Source: Methanothermobacter thermautotrophicus
Lineage (GTDB): Archaea > Methanobacteriota > Methanobacteria > Methanobacteriales > Methanothermobacteraceae
Length of the DNA stretch: 64,000 nt
NCBI RefSeq assembly: GCF_014889545.1
Contig: NZ_QKOF01000007.1
Span: forward strand, 197,718-261,717
Reading direction: 5' to 3'
Part shown: positions 54,738-63,642 of the stretch, piece after piece
Layout of the letters: every line of letters begins with the position of its first letter
Numbering within the stretch: the stretch's first letter is position 1
Translations under genes and position numbers: made by a program
The notes under the pieces: generated by a model
Database searches by the model: none
Told to the model about the DNA's origin: nothing
The model's input: only the letters and a program-made list of their open reading frames with translations

Positions 54738-54765
54738 GGTGATTCTCCCTAAAATTTCTGCCTCT

Positions 54766-54775
54766 CATATATTAA
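54766..54775 (-). promoter_or_regulatory. TATA element of purA
   Basis: The plus-strand CATATATTAA reads TTAATATATG on the coding strand, about 33 bp before the ATG, so the transcript is short-leadered. The GGGAGA ribosome binding site lies within that leader. Confidence 0.5.
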
Positions 54776-54809
54776 GGGGTATCCAATAAAAGTTTTTCCC
54801 AACTTGATG

Positions 54810-54904
54810 TTCTAAGTTTTAATTCATGCCCTCCATGATTCACCTAAACAACCACCTAAGACTCTTCCAACCATTCTAAGTTTTAATCCATACACTATCC
54901 ATGA
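54810..54904. repeat. Degenerate 64-bp direct repeat upstream of purA
   Basis: TTCTAAGTTTTAATTCATGC at 54810 and TTCTAAGTTTTAATCCATAC at 54874, both followed within 16 bp by CCATGA. The two copies are imperfect (a few substitutions and an indel). They are in the gap between the purA start and the end of the AAA+ ATPase gene, not inside a CDS. Confidence 0.6.
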
Positions 54905-54955
54905 GTCTTTAGCATGGAATGGAGAGTTCATGTAGGGGTTCTGTGATTTGGGAGG

Positions 54956-56284
54956 TCATGTCTTCTTCCTTATTATACGCTCAAAGAGCATTGGGGTTAG
55001 TTTCCTCTGGAGTGCTATCAGTACGTGCTGCTGCAGTGCCTCCTCCATGGTCTGGACGGTTATCCTGTCCTCACCCTTCCTTATTCTCACTGCCTGAGCT
55101 ATCTGGGCGAGGTCCCTTGCATGGGCGAAGGTTGGCTGCATACCCTCTCCCCCCTCACCTATGGGCCTGTAGACATTTGCAAACCTCTCAAGCACCTCAG
55201 GGTCGTATTCCTCCCCCATTGATTCGAGGTTGCGCCTGAAGACCTCGACGATTTCCTCAACAGTCGGTTTTTCCAGCTGCACGTGGAGGGGTGCCCTCCT
55301 CAGGTGGGCCTCATCCATTATGGTTATTTCAAGGTTGGTTGAGAAGGCAGGTATGAAGTGGGTGTGGACGACTATGGGTGACCCCTTCACATAGATCATG
55401 TCCTTCTTGTTCTCAAGGGGGACTATCAGACGGTTCAGGAGGGCGTTATGGTCCTCCTTCTGTCTCCCGAGGTCGTCGATGAGGAGCACTCCCCCGTTGG
55501 CCTTTATGATGGGTGATGTTTCGTAGACGCCCTTGTTGGGGTCGTATCTGCTCTCAAGTTTATCGCTTGTGAGTTCGGAACCTGTGAATACGAATGGTGC
55601 GTATATCTTAACCCATCGTGGGTCCTCTGGCTGTTCAGGGCACATCCTGTGGAAGTCAGGGTCATAGAACTGTATGACCTGTTCACTGAACTCAACGTAT
55701 CTTGGGATGACTATGGGTGGTAGAAGATCCGACATCCTGCTTGTTATGAAGGTCTTACCTGTACCGGGGGGTCCGTAGATGAAGAGCCCCTTACCGCCTA
55801 TCGCCCCCTCTATCAGGGTCCTCTTTGCGCTTTCATTGCCAACCACATCCTTGAAGGCCTTATCTATAACCTCCTGGGGAATCTTTATGGGGAACCTGCC
55901 CTCAAGCTGTCTTCCCATGATCTCAAAGTAGGAGTTATAGCTCACAGGGGCCATGCCGATGTAGGGGTTCTCCTTCATGAGTTTATCGGCCTGTTTCTGG
56001 CCCTGTTTCTTGATTGTGTATGTCACGCTCGGGAAGAGGAATCCTCCGCCTGTTGGGGCGCAGAGTTCATCCTTCTCCATGTCCTTGAGGCATGCCTCCA
56101 GTATGTCGACATGGAGCCCGGTTATCTCATGGATCCTGTTGACCTGTATGCTTCCGTAGGTTGCTATGATCTTCAGAAGCAGATTTTTTATGAAGTTTGG
56201 TGATAGGTCTATCTCATCGAGTGTCTTTGGCTGTTTGAGCAGCTCAAAGAGTTCCTGCATCTTTTCATCATGGTAGTAATCCAT
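54956..56284 (-). CDS. AAA+ ATPase with N-terminal winged helix
   Basis: 442 residues. The N-terminal about 130 residues are helical with a winged-helix-like part; the AAA+ core has Walker A GPPGTGKTFITSRM, Walker B GGVLLIDDLGRQKEDHN and a sensor-like region IPAFSTNLEITIMDEAHLRR. A small C-terminal helical domain follows. Related proteins, called MoxR-like or chaperone-type AAA ATPases in annotation, are found near surface-structure genes in many prokaryotes. The client is unknown. A TATA-like tract (56318-56332) and GAGGAGTGGTTGA precede the ATG. Confidence 0.75.
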   Translation of the reverse strand: MDYYHDEKMQELFELLKQPKTLDEIDLSPNFIKNLLLKIIATYGSIQVNRIHEITGLHVDILEACLKDMEKDELCAPTGGGFLFPSVTYTIKKQGQKQADKLMKENPYIGMAPVSYNSYFEIMGRQLEGRFPIKIPQEVIDKAFKDVVGNESAKRTLIEGAIGGKGLFIYGPPGTGKTFITSRMSDLLPPIVIPRYVEFSEQVIQFYDPDFHRMCPEQPEDPRWVKIYAPFVFTGSELTSDKLESRYDPNKGVYETSPIIKANGGVLLIDDLGRQKEDHNALLNRLIVPLENKKDMIYVKGSPIVVHTHFIPAFSTNLEITIMDEAHLRRAPLHVQLEKPTVEEIVEVFRRNLESMGEEYDPEVLERFANVYRPIGEGGEGMQPTFAHARDLAQIAQAVRIRKGEDRITVQTMEEALQQHVLIALQRKLTPMLFERIIRKKT

Positions 56285-56542
56285 TCAACCACTCCTCAAA
56301 TAAGAATCTGTCTCTTGGATAATATAATAGGTTGGTTAACTTAAGTTTTGGTTCTTTATGCTCATGGAGTGGTGGATACTGGGTACATCAGAAAAAATTA
56401 ACTGCGTTAAACTTCCATATTACGAAGTTATCCACCACAAGGTTCCCTGGAAGAGTGCTGTGGTCCATGAAGTACTCCGCTACCAAATACAGGAAGGTAT
56501 TTTAGCGACCGTTAATATAAATAAGTGTGTTGGGTGGTCCAG

Positions 56543-56815
56543 ATGCCCGGAAGGAAGCTAAAAACCCGCATGGACCCTGAAAGGGCCGATGATATCAGAG
56601 AAAAACCGAAAAATGTCAGAATCTCGGAACATGCATCATCTAGAAGTAGAGAGGGCCTCAGCGCCCCTGAGTTCATAGTGATCCTCCTCTTCTCTCCACT
56701 TGCTGGTCTAATAGGCTTCCTCGTCTGGCACGGTAAAAAACCACGAAAGGCAAGACAGTCCCTCACCATAGCGGCCTTCATGTTCCTGTTCTACATGATA
56801 ATCTTCCTATTCTAA
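56543..56815 (+). CDS. Small two-helix membrane protein
   Basis: 90 residues from ATG 56543, with GGTGGT four bases upstream; the frame starts 18 bp earlier without one. A basic/acidic N-terminus of about 35 residues, then two helices (FIVILLFSPLAGLIGFLVWH and QSLTIAAFMFLFYMIIFLF) joined by a KKPRKAR loop; the protein ends in the membrane. Family not recognised. Its last codons are duplicated 55 bp downstream. Confidence 0.65.
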   Translation: MPGRKLKTRMDPERADDIREKPKNVRISEHASSRSREGLSAPEFIVILLFSPLAGLIGFLVWHGKKPRKARQSLTIAAFMFLFYMIIFLF

Positions 56816-56868
56816 CCAGGACCCCAGAGACACCAGCACACTCTTCTACATGATAATCTTTCTATTCT
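56789..56868. repeat. Duplicated 3' end of the small membrane gene, reused as the ogt gene end
   Basis: TTCTACATGATAATCTTCCT and the following 5 bp at 56789-56813 recur with one mismatch at 56844-56868, 55 bp apart. The first copy encodes the last codons of the plus-strand gene. The second copy lies in the 3' region of ogt on the opposite strand and contains the ogt stop codon (56862-56864). Confidence 0.85.
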
Positions 56869-57335
56869 GGTGGCCCTCTAAAGGAAACTCCTTCCATCTC
56901 AAGAAGCCTGATTTTGAGTTTAACACCTCCCTGGTAGCCCCCTGGACTTCCATCACTTCCTATGACCCGGTGACAGGGTATCGCAAGCGGGAAGGGATTC
57001 CTTGAAAGCGCGCCTGCAGCGCTTCGTGGACTCCCACCAGCCCTCTCTGCAAGCTCAGAGTAGGTGAGGGTCGAGCCCCTGGGAATGGATGAGACCACAT
57101 CAAGGACTCGCCGCTGATACTCTGTGCAAACCCCAAAATCAAGGAGTGATAAATCAAAATCGACTTCATATCCATCCAGGAACCTTCTAATTGAATCAAG
57201 GAACTGTCTCAGGGGCTCAGAAAGATTATTCCTGGAACCTTCCGGGTGCCTTCTCCCTTCAAGAAAAATTATGGTCCTTACCCGATCACCCAGTACCACG
57301 CCGATATCCGCCAGCTGATGCATAACAACATACAT
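56862..57335 (-). CDS. ogt: Methylated-DNA-protein cysteine methyltransferase
   Basis: 157 residues. The acceptor motif IPCHRVIGSDGSPGGYQGGV with the catalytic Cys is intact, as is the helix-turn-helix SELAERAGGSPRSAAGALSR. It repairs O6-alkylguanine by suicide transfer. The last few residues are encoded by the duplicated segment, so the ogt stop may have been supplied by that duplication. Two start ATGs are possible (57335, 57323). Confidence 0.93.
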   Translation of the reverse strand: MYVVMHQLADIGVVLGDRVRTIIFLEGRRHPEGSRNNLSEPLRQFLDSIRRFLDGYEVDFDLSLLDFGVCTEYQRRVLDVVSSIPRGSTLTYSELAERAGGSPRSAAGALSRNPFPLAIPCHRVIGSDGSPGGYQGGVKLKIRLLEMEGVSFRGPPE

Positions 57336-57367
57336 ACACTTAAATGTTTCATCCTCATGAGTATTAA

Positions 57368-59629
57368 ATGGGGAGTTATATGGATAGGAAGCTTAAAATA
57401 TTCATAGCCACCATAATAATCATTTCAGCCATATCCCAGTTTTTACCCTTTAAAAATGACATTGTATCACTTATAAACGTTATAACAAACCTTGCAGCCT
57501 TCATGGGACTCTCATATGCCTGCATATACTCCAGGAAGGTTTACCCTCACCTGTACCTAACGCTCCTCCTCCTATCGGCTGCCCAGTTCTTCTCATTCCT
57601 CGGTGACTTCACCTGGTTCATACTTGAGAGCATATTATCATTGAACCCATTCTCATCAGTTGCAGACATCTTCTACCTCCTCTACTACCCCCTCTTTGCA
57701 GCCGGCATATTCACCATACCGGTCAGAAGATACTCTGATCTGAGATCCGCCACAGACCTCCTGATAATCCTCGTGGCCTTGGCATCCGCCGCCTGGGTAT
57801 TCCTCATTAAACCGACGGTGCTTGGAGCTGGAAACTTCACAGAGGTCCTCGTATCAACACTCTATGTGCTGGGCGATCTCCTCATACTCTTCATGTTAAT
57901 GGACCTCACCATAAACAAACTGGGACACCTGAAGTCACGGACCCTCTACATCTTCCTTGCAAGCATACTCATACTCCTCACAGCAGACATATCCTTCACA
58001 TACCAGAGCCTGACCGGGATTTACACTGAAGGAACCCCCCAGGACCTCCTCTGGGCATTCAGTTACATCCTCCTCCTCATTGCAGTGAATGAATTCTTTA
58101 AGGAGGACTGGTCAAAGCCTTTATACGTCGAAAAGAGGATTTCAGCAGTCACATACCTGCCATATCTCTTCATAATCTTATTCTACTTTTTAACGGCATA
58201 CAGCATAATTAAGACCGGCGCTGAAAACTCCATTGCACTATTAGCATCCCTTGGAGTCATCATCACCCTCTTTACCCTGAGACAGCACCTCTCAATCAAG
58301 GAGAACATGGCCCTCATCGATGAGGTTGAGAATGAAAGGAGAAGGGCCGAGAACTACCTTAACGTGGCTGGATCCCTCATAATGGTCCTCGATGAGAAGG
58401 ACCGTGTTAAACTCATAAACAGGAGGGGCCTTGAAATCCTTGACTGTGAAGAAGGTGAAGTTACAGGAAAGAACTGGTTCATGAAATTTGTGCCCCCAGA
58501 GGATCGCGGGTGGCGTGAAAAACTGTACCATGAAAAAATCAGATCCGGCGAGAAGGGCTATCATCTTACCGGAGAGATACTAACATGCAGAGGTGATAGG
58601 AGAACAGTCTCATGGCACGTTGTATTCCTCAAGGAGGACGGGAAATTCATGGGCAGCATAATCTCCGGGGATGACGTCACAGAACTCCAGAGGGCCGCCC
58701 GGGCCCTTGAGATGAGTGAGATGAGATACAGGGAGATATTTGAACTCGCCCCTAGCCCGATAATATCGGTTGGTGATGATCTGATCATAAGGGACTGTAA
58801 CCGGAGGGCTGAATCCGTTCTGGGCTACCGGAAAGGGGAGCTGCATGGAAGGAACCTGATGGACCTCATACACCCTGATGATGCAGGAGGGGAGCTTGAA
58901 GGGGAAAGAAGACTCCTGAAATCAAATGGAGATGTCATATACGCCGATATAGGGGTCGCCCGAGTTGGGGATGAACGTATAATCATAATCGAGGACCAGA
59001 CAGAGATACGCAGATCACTCCATGAGAAGGAACTCCTCCTGCGGGAGATACACCCCAGGGTCAAGAACAACCTCCAGATAATATCGAGTCTCCTGAGCAT
59101 ACAGGAGCGCCAGCTGGATTCAGAGGAACTTGCAGAGGTCCTGAGGGAGAGCCGTGAGCGTATAAGGTCCATAGCCCTTGTCCATGAGCACCTATACCGC
59201 TCAACCAACCTCAGAACAATAAGGATCAGGGATTACATCAACAACATCCTATCAAAGCTGGGTCAGGGGCAGACACGAGGAGTTGATGTAAGGATAAGCT
59301 CAGATATAGAGGACCTTGAATTCAACCTTGAGACCAGTCTCCCCATTGGTCTCATGGTCAACGAGCTTGTGAGTAACTCCCTCAAACACTCAGGGGCAGA
59401 TAACATAACCGTTACCCTCAGATCCCTCAACGGAAACTTTGAACTTACAGTATCAGATGATGGGATGGGCCTCAAATCACCGGAGGTCCTTGAGGAATCA
59501 GGGAGCATGGGATGGTACCTTATAAGGGCCCTGGCAGAACAGCTCGATGGTGAACTGGAACTGGAAACAGATGGTGGTCTGTCGGTAACTCTAAGGTTCA
59601 GGGAACTCGGTTACACAGAAAGGTACTGA
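57368..59629 (+). CDS. Membrane sensor histidine kinase with two PAS domains and HisKA_2 core
   Basis: 753 residues. About eight or nine N-terminal helices (to residue 310), then two PAS domains (around VAGSLIMVLDEKDRVKLINR and FELAPSPIISVGDDLIIRDC), a HisKA_2 dimerisation region with the phospho-acceptor His in LREIHPRVKNNLQIISSLLS, and a HATPase_c domain (NELVSNSLKHSG, VSDDGMGL). The motif usually reads IHHRVKN; here the second His is Pro but the acceptor is kept. No response regulator is adjacent. ATG 57380 has GGGGAG upstream. Confidence 0.9.
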   Translation: MGSYMDRKLKIFIATIIIISAISQFLPFKNDIVSLINVITNLAAFMGLSYACIYSRKVYPHLYLTLLLLSAAQFFSFLGDFTWFILESILSLNPFSSVADIFYLLYYPLFAAGIFTIPVRRYSDLRSATDLLIILVALASAAWVFLIKPTVLGAGNFTEVLVSTLYVLGDLLILFMLMDLTINKLGHLKSRTLYIFLASILILLTADISFTYQSLTGIYTEGTPQDLLWAFSYILLLIAVNEFFKEDWSKPLYVEKRISAVTYLPYLFIILFYFLTAYSIIKTGAENSIALLASLGVIITLFTLRQHLSIKENMALIDEVENERRRAENYLNVAGSLIMVLDEKDRVKLINRRGLEILDCEEGEVTGKNWFMKFVPPEDRGWREKLYHEKIRSGEKGYHLTGEILTCRGDRRTVSWHVVFLKEDGKFMGSIISGDDVTELQRAARALEMSEMRYREIFELAPSPIISVGDDLIIRDCNRRAESVLGYRKGELHGRNLMDLIHPDDAGGELEGERRLLKSNGDVIYADIGVARVGDERIIIIEDQTEIRRSLHEKELLLREIHPRVKNNLQIISSLLSIQERQLDSEELAEVLRESRERIRSIALVHEHLYRSTNLRTIRIRDYINNILSKLGQGQTRGVDVRISSDIEDLEFNLETSLPIGLMVNELVSNSLKHSGADNITVTLRSLNGNFELTVSDDGMGLKSPEVLEESGSMGWYLIRALAEQLDGELELETDGGLSVTLRFRELGYTERY

Positions 59630-59642
59630 TGATGGGATAGAT

Positions 59643-60572
59643 ATGGAGTTAAGAATAACAGATAGTGTGCCTACTGCATCGCCAGGAATCTCCAGCCATG
59701 ATACCCTCCGGATGATAAGGGACAGGATAGATGAATATGACAGCATAGACTATGTTTACATCCTTGAGGATGATATTCTGGAAGGCGTAGTATCAATCCG
59801 TGAGATCCTATCACATCATGGAAGAGTCGGTGACTTCATGGGTCGCGAGATAATATGCTTCAACCCGGAAGATGACCCATTTGATATACCCTACATGGCA
59901 CTTTCACATGGAATTAAAGCCATTCCGGTTGTTGACGCTGAGGGCAGATTCAGGGGCGTGGTGACCCATGATGAAATCATGAGGATACTGAAGGTTGAGG
60001 CTGACAGGGACATGCTGCACTTCGGTGGGATCTTCCACCGGGTGGTTGATGAGAAGAGGAGCCCCGGAAACATGGTGAAGTCAAGGATCCCATGGCTCAT
60101 CATAGGAGTCATCGGTGGTACCGTCACCGCCTCAATGATAGGAAGATTTGAGGACCTCCTATCCGGGTTCATAGCCCTCGCATCATTCATACCCGTGATG
60201 GTCTACATGAGCGACGCCGTGGGGACCCAGTCAGAGGCCCTCATAATAAGGAGGATAGCTGTTGACCCCTCAATGAATCACCTGCAGTACATAAGGAGTG
60301 AGTTCATGGTTGCAGCTGCAATAGGCGCCCTGGCATCTGCCTTCGCCGGTCTAATGGCGGGGGCGACCCGAATGAACCCTTCCCTTGGACTGATAGTCTT
60401 CATATCCATGTTCTTCAGCATAATATCGGCGGTTCTAATATCCACGGTCTCACCCCTCATCTTCAGGAGGATGGGGTATGACCCGGCGGTTGCAACAGGA
60501 CCACTGGCAACCATACTGAGTGACTTCACAACCACACTCATATACCTTATGGTTGCCTCATCGCTCCTTTGA
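59643..60572 (+). CDS. MgtE-like divalent cation transporter half with CBS pair
   Basis: 309 residues. The first about 125 residues form two CBS domains (YVYILEDDILEGVVSIREIL and GIKAIPVVDAEGRFRGVVTH). From about 145 there are five membrane helices with MgtE-like PVMVYMSDAVGTQSEALIIRR and GPLATILSDFTTTLIYL. It lacks the N-terminal MgtE domain, so it is the short archaeal form, and it should work as a dimer. It follows the kinase gene by 13 bp and may be co-regulated. Confidence 0.88.
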   Translation: MELRITDSVPTASPGISSHDTLRMIRDRIDEYDSIDYVYILEDDILEGVVSIREILSHHGRVGDFMGREIICFNPEDDPFDIPYMALSHGIKAIPVVDAEGRFRGVVTHDEIMRILKVEADRDMLHFGGIFHRVVDEKRSPGNMVKSRIPWLIIGVIGGTVTASMIGRFEDLLSGFIALASFIPVMVYMSDAVGTQSEALIIRRIAVDPSMNHLQYIRSEFMVAAAIGALASAFAGLMAGATRMNPSLGLIVFISMFFSIISAVLISTVSPLIFRRMGYDPAVATGPLATILSDFTTTLIYLMVASSLL

Positions 60573-60624
60573 AGACATCCACCCTATGATTTCCACAGCC
60601 CAGAAAATATAAGGAGATAAACAC

Positions 60625-61029
60625 ATGGACCCTGAAGAGAAGATTGAGGAACTTGAGAACCAGCTAGCTGAGAGGGACAGGAAGATCCGGGAACTTGAAC
60701 TGAAGCTCGCCGATTGTATGGGACGGGTCGATGAGCTCAGATCCGAAAAATCCGGGCTACAGGAGGAGGTTAACAGGCTGCAGGTTTTGAAGCTTGACCT
60801 GAAGCTCAGGGACTTCCAGGAACTGGAGGATGAGAATAACCGCCTGAAGCACCGGGTAGAGATAACCAAGGGCCTCCTCGACGAGGCAAGGGAGAAGCTC
60901 GAGATACTTGAAGATGTGGTGGAGGGGTTCCTGAACCAGAGCCTGCCCGAAAGGATCACCGGAAAGAAACCCGATGCACTCATACACTACAGAGATAGGT
61001 TCAGGGATAGCAGGTTCAACGATTTATAA
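60625..61029 (+). CDS. Coiled-coil protein of unknown function
   Basis: 134 residues, almost entirely heptad-repeat helix from residue 2 to 105 (EEKIEELENQLAERDRKIRE and following). GGAGAT lies six bases before the ATG. The short C-terminal end is basic. No domain recognised; a scaffold or structural role is likely. Confidence 0.75.
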   Translation: MDPEEKIEELENQLAERDRKIRELELKLADCMGRVDELRSEKSGLQEEVNRLQVLKLDLKLRDFQELEDENNRLKHRVEITKGLLDEAREKLEILEDVVEGFLNQSLPERITGKKPDALIHYRDRFRDSRFNDL

Positions 61030-61135
61030 TATTTTAAACTGATCTCTTTAATTATCTCCTTTTCATGTTTCCATCAAAAAATGTATATCCATCACCTGAC
61101 ATATTATTATCACAGAATATGTTAGGAGTGATCAT

Positions 61136-61996
61136 ATGGAACCATATGGTAAGGGGGACGGTCGTGTAAGGTGGGTGACGCCTGAATGGCTGATGGAGAA
61201 CATGGAGGATGTTGCCATAATAGACTGCCAGCCAAACATCCACGACTACATCCTCGAACACATACCCGGAGCAGTGTACCTCAACGAGGGCCTCTTCAGG
61301 GAGCCCCATGGCATGGCACCAGCGATGTACATCCCCGAGGGGGCAGTCGAGCTGATATTCCAGCAGGCAGGGATCGAGAATAAACCCACAGTGGTATACA
61401 CAGGTACCGGCGGGGTTAAGGGCTGGGGTGATGGTCTCGAGCAGACCATGGTGGCCTACAGCCTTGCAAGGTTTGGCCATGAAAACATCCTTGTACTCAA
61501 CGGCGGACTCGCAGAGTGGAAAAGGGCCGGTGGAGAATTAACAAAGGTATTCCCAGAGGTTGAGGAATCCAGCTTCTCTGCAGTGACACAGGAGGACTTC
61601 TACATAGAGTACCCTGAATTCAAAAGGATAAAGGACGATGAAGACGTTCTGGTGCTCGATGCAAGACCGGCAGAGGTCTATGAGGGACAGGGGCCCTGGA
61701 TAAAACCGGGACACATACCTGGCGCAGTCAACCTGCCATGGGCTGGCCTCATGGACCCTGAAAACAGGACCCTGCTGAGGACAGAGGATGAGATACTTGA
61801 AGCTGTAAATGCGGTGGGCGCAACACCTGACAGGAAGATAATCTGCAGCTGCGGCACCGGCAGGGAGGCCACAAACGAGTTCCTCCTCTTCAAGTGGTAC
61901 CTTGGATACCCTGATGTTAAAATATATGAGGGATCATTCACCGAGTGGACCCAGATAGAGGACAACCCCACAGTCACAGGTCCAGACCCGCGCTGA
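61136..61996 (+). CDS. Two-domain rhodanese-like sulfurtransferase
   Basis: 286 residues. Two rhodanese folds: the N-terminal one has [14 protein letters not shown] where the active-site loop Cys should be, so it is inactive; the C-terminal one keeps [16 protein letters not shown] with the catalytic Cys. It moves sulfane sulfur, perhaps for thiolation of tRNA or cofactors. GGAGTGAT lies three bases before the ATG at 61136, which is the preferred geometry in this genome. Confidence 0.92.
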   Translation: MEPYGKGDGRVRWVTPEWLMENMEDVAIIDCQPNIHDYILEHIPGAVYLNEGLFREPHGMAPAMYIPEGAVELIFQQAGIENKPTVVYTGTGGVKGWGDGLEQTMVAYSLARFGHENILVLNGGLAEWKRAGGELTKVFPEVEESSFSAVTQEDFYIEYPEFKRIKDDEDVLVLDARPAEVYEGQGPWIKPGHIPGAVNLPWAGLMDPENRTLLRTEDEILEAVNAVGATPDRKIICSCGTGREATNEFLLFKWYLGYPDVKIYEGSFTEWTQIEDNPTVTGPDPR

Positions 61997-62040
61997 TGAC
62001 CCCTCAGTTTATTTATTTTTAAGATTCAGGAATTGCCTCC

Positions 62041-62847
62041 CTACCCAAACTCTGTTTTAAGCTCCGATCCTGCAAATAAGAGCACAGCGGTGGCTGCAGC
62101 CACGTTCAGAATCATGAGGAATATACCACCAGCAATACTGCCCTGTACAGGGAAGAGGAAGTATGAGAGGTTCCCTGTTGTGTGGATTATCATGGTGGCC
62201 AGTATACTTCCTGTGGAGTTGTAGACCCAGGTGTATATCACCGAGGCAGAGATTATAAGGATCATGAAGCTCCAGAAGGGGACCTGGGACTGGATGCTGC
62301 CCCCAATGAAGAAGAGGGGTATGTGCCAGAGCCCCCATATGAACCCTATTATCAGGGCTGCGTAAATCGGGGAGTACCTCCTCTGAAGGCGTGGCAGGGC
62401 ATAGCCCCTCCACCCGAATTCCTCCTGGAGGGGCCCCCCCAGGAAGAATATGTAGAGGAACACCATTACGACCAGGAGAGGCTGGGAGGTCCAGTAGAGG
62501 TATGGCTGGGGGTCACCCCAGAGGACGCCCAGATATAGTGCCAGTGCAGTTATCAATGGGAAGAGGAGGAGGATGACCGGCCACCAGAGCCTGTGAAAGT
62601 CGTACTTAACACCCCTTCTGAGGAGTGCCACAAGTTCATCCCGGCCACCATACCTGTAGGTCAGAAGAACCGCTGCAAGTGTTGGCCCGAAGGCTGCAGG
62701 GTTGTAGGGGCTCATAAGAAAAGCCTCGATGGGCTGGGGAAAACTGAAGCCCGCAGAGATCATAGCTACAGGTATCCAGAGTATCCACGAGAATATAAAT
62801 GCCACCATGAAAAAGTCTGATGTGCGATCATTCTCCATCATAACCAC
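62041..62847 (-). CDS. CPBP-family intramembrane metalloprotease
   Basis: 268 residues with eight helices. The Abi/CPBP motifs are present: GGPLQEEFGWRGYALPRLQ (EExxxR), FIWGLWHIPLFF and a later His in MIIHTTGN. In eukaryotes the relatives are prenyl-protein proteases; in prokaryotes they are often involved in self-immunity. The start is most likely the ATG at 62838 (GGTGGTT just upstream) rather than the first one. Confidence 0.88.
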   Translation of the reverse strand: MVMMENDRTSDFFMVAFIFSWILWIPVAMISAGFSFPQPIEAFLMSPYNPAAFGPTLAAVLLTYRYGGRDELVALLRRGVKYDFHRLWWPVILLLFPLITALALYLGVLWGDPQPYLYWTSQPLLVVMVFLYIFFLGGPLQEEFGWRGYALPRLQRRYSPIYAALIIGFIWGLWHIPLFFIGGSIQSQVPFWSFMILIISASVIYTWVYNSTGSILATMIIHTTGNLSYFLFPVQGSIAGGIFLMILNVAAATAVLLFAGSELKTEFG

Positions 62848-62869
62848 CAGAATCTTGCATCAGTGCGAC

Positions 62870-63076
62870 TTAAGGGTGTTCCATGAAGTCACCCGGATCC
62901 TCAAGGGACAGGATGTACCTCATCTCACCCTCCATCACAATACACATGATAGGTTTCAGTGAGACTGCATTTATACCCTTTTCTATGAGTAGGAACCTAA
63001 CCCTGAAGACTGGTATTAAAAACCTGCCCCCGGCATCCATAGCTGCGGCGGGACATGTACCCTCAATTATCCTCAT
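62870..63076 (-). CDS. Small conserved protein of unknown function
   Basis: 68 residues from ATG 63076 with GGTGGGTG just upstream. Sequence is well-formed (MRIIEGTCPAAAMDAGGRFL onward, ending LSLEDPGDFMEHP). No domain recognised. It is the only intact reading frame in the otherwise frameshifted minus-strand cluster 62870-64000 and lies 22 bp before the CPBP gene. Confidence 0.55.
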   Translation of the reverse strand: MRIIEGTCPAAAMDAGGRFLIPVFRVRFLLIEKGINAVSLKPIMCIVMEGEMRYILSLEDPGDFMEHP

Positions 63077-63100
63077 AAACACCCACCAGCATCATATCAG

Positions 63101-63642
63101 TCATGAGAAACCCCTGAGGCCTGAGAGGAATTCCCTGAAGGTTCTCCTCCTGAGGAGCAGGAGAAATGTTAGAACTGGCTTCAGTGGCTTAACCTGAGTT
63201 CAGGGGCTCCATTCACATCCTCACATGAAAAGTCAGGTCTGGCCACTATTTCAACACCCCTCAACCCTGCGGTCGATGCTGAAATGGCCCAGAGGTAACC
63301 TGACCTCTGCAGTCCCTGCAACGTCATCCGAGCCAACATCAACACTGAGGTCCAGTCTCTGAAGGTTAATGGAATATAATGCTCTCTCTGCAAGATCCAC
63401 AATATCCCTCTGGCCATTAGAGCCCTGCCAGATAGGTCGATTAGACGTTTAAACTCAAATTTATCCCCCTTCCCTTCAGCAGCGCCTTTAAATTTATTTC
63501 TGAATATCCCAAACCTCCAGAGGATAATCTGAAGTTCGAGGTCCATCTCCCTACCCTTCTTAGTGCCTGTGATGATCATGGTGTAGGGTGAAATGAAAAG
63601 GATAAGCAGAACCAGGAGAATCACTAAAGGGATGATGATCAT
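63101..63642 (-). pseudogene. DUF2953-like membrane protein broken by three frameshifts
   Basis: The frame starting at 63642 gives a membrane helix (IIIPLVILLVLLILFISPYT) and the beginning of the domain. From near 63430 the neighbouring frame reads NGQRDIVDLAERALYSINLQ and RLDLSVDVGSDDVAGTAEV, the expected DUF2953 core. One extra base near 63300 returns the first frame (GYLWAISASTAGLRGVEIVA). A missing A near 63188 then opens a third frame that ends KPLKPVLTFLLLLRRRTFRE with a stop at 63101. Together they make one complete protein, so at least three indels have occurred. Confidence 0.75.
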
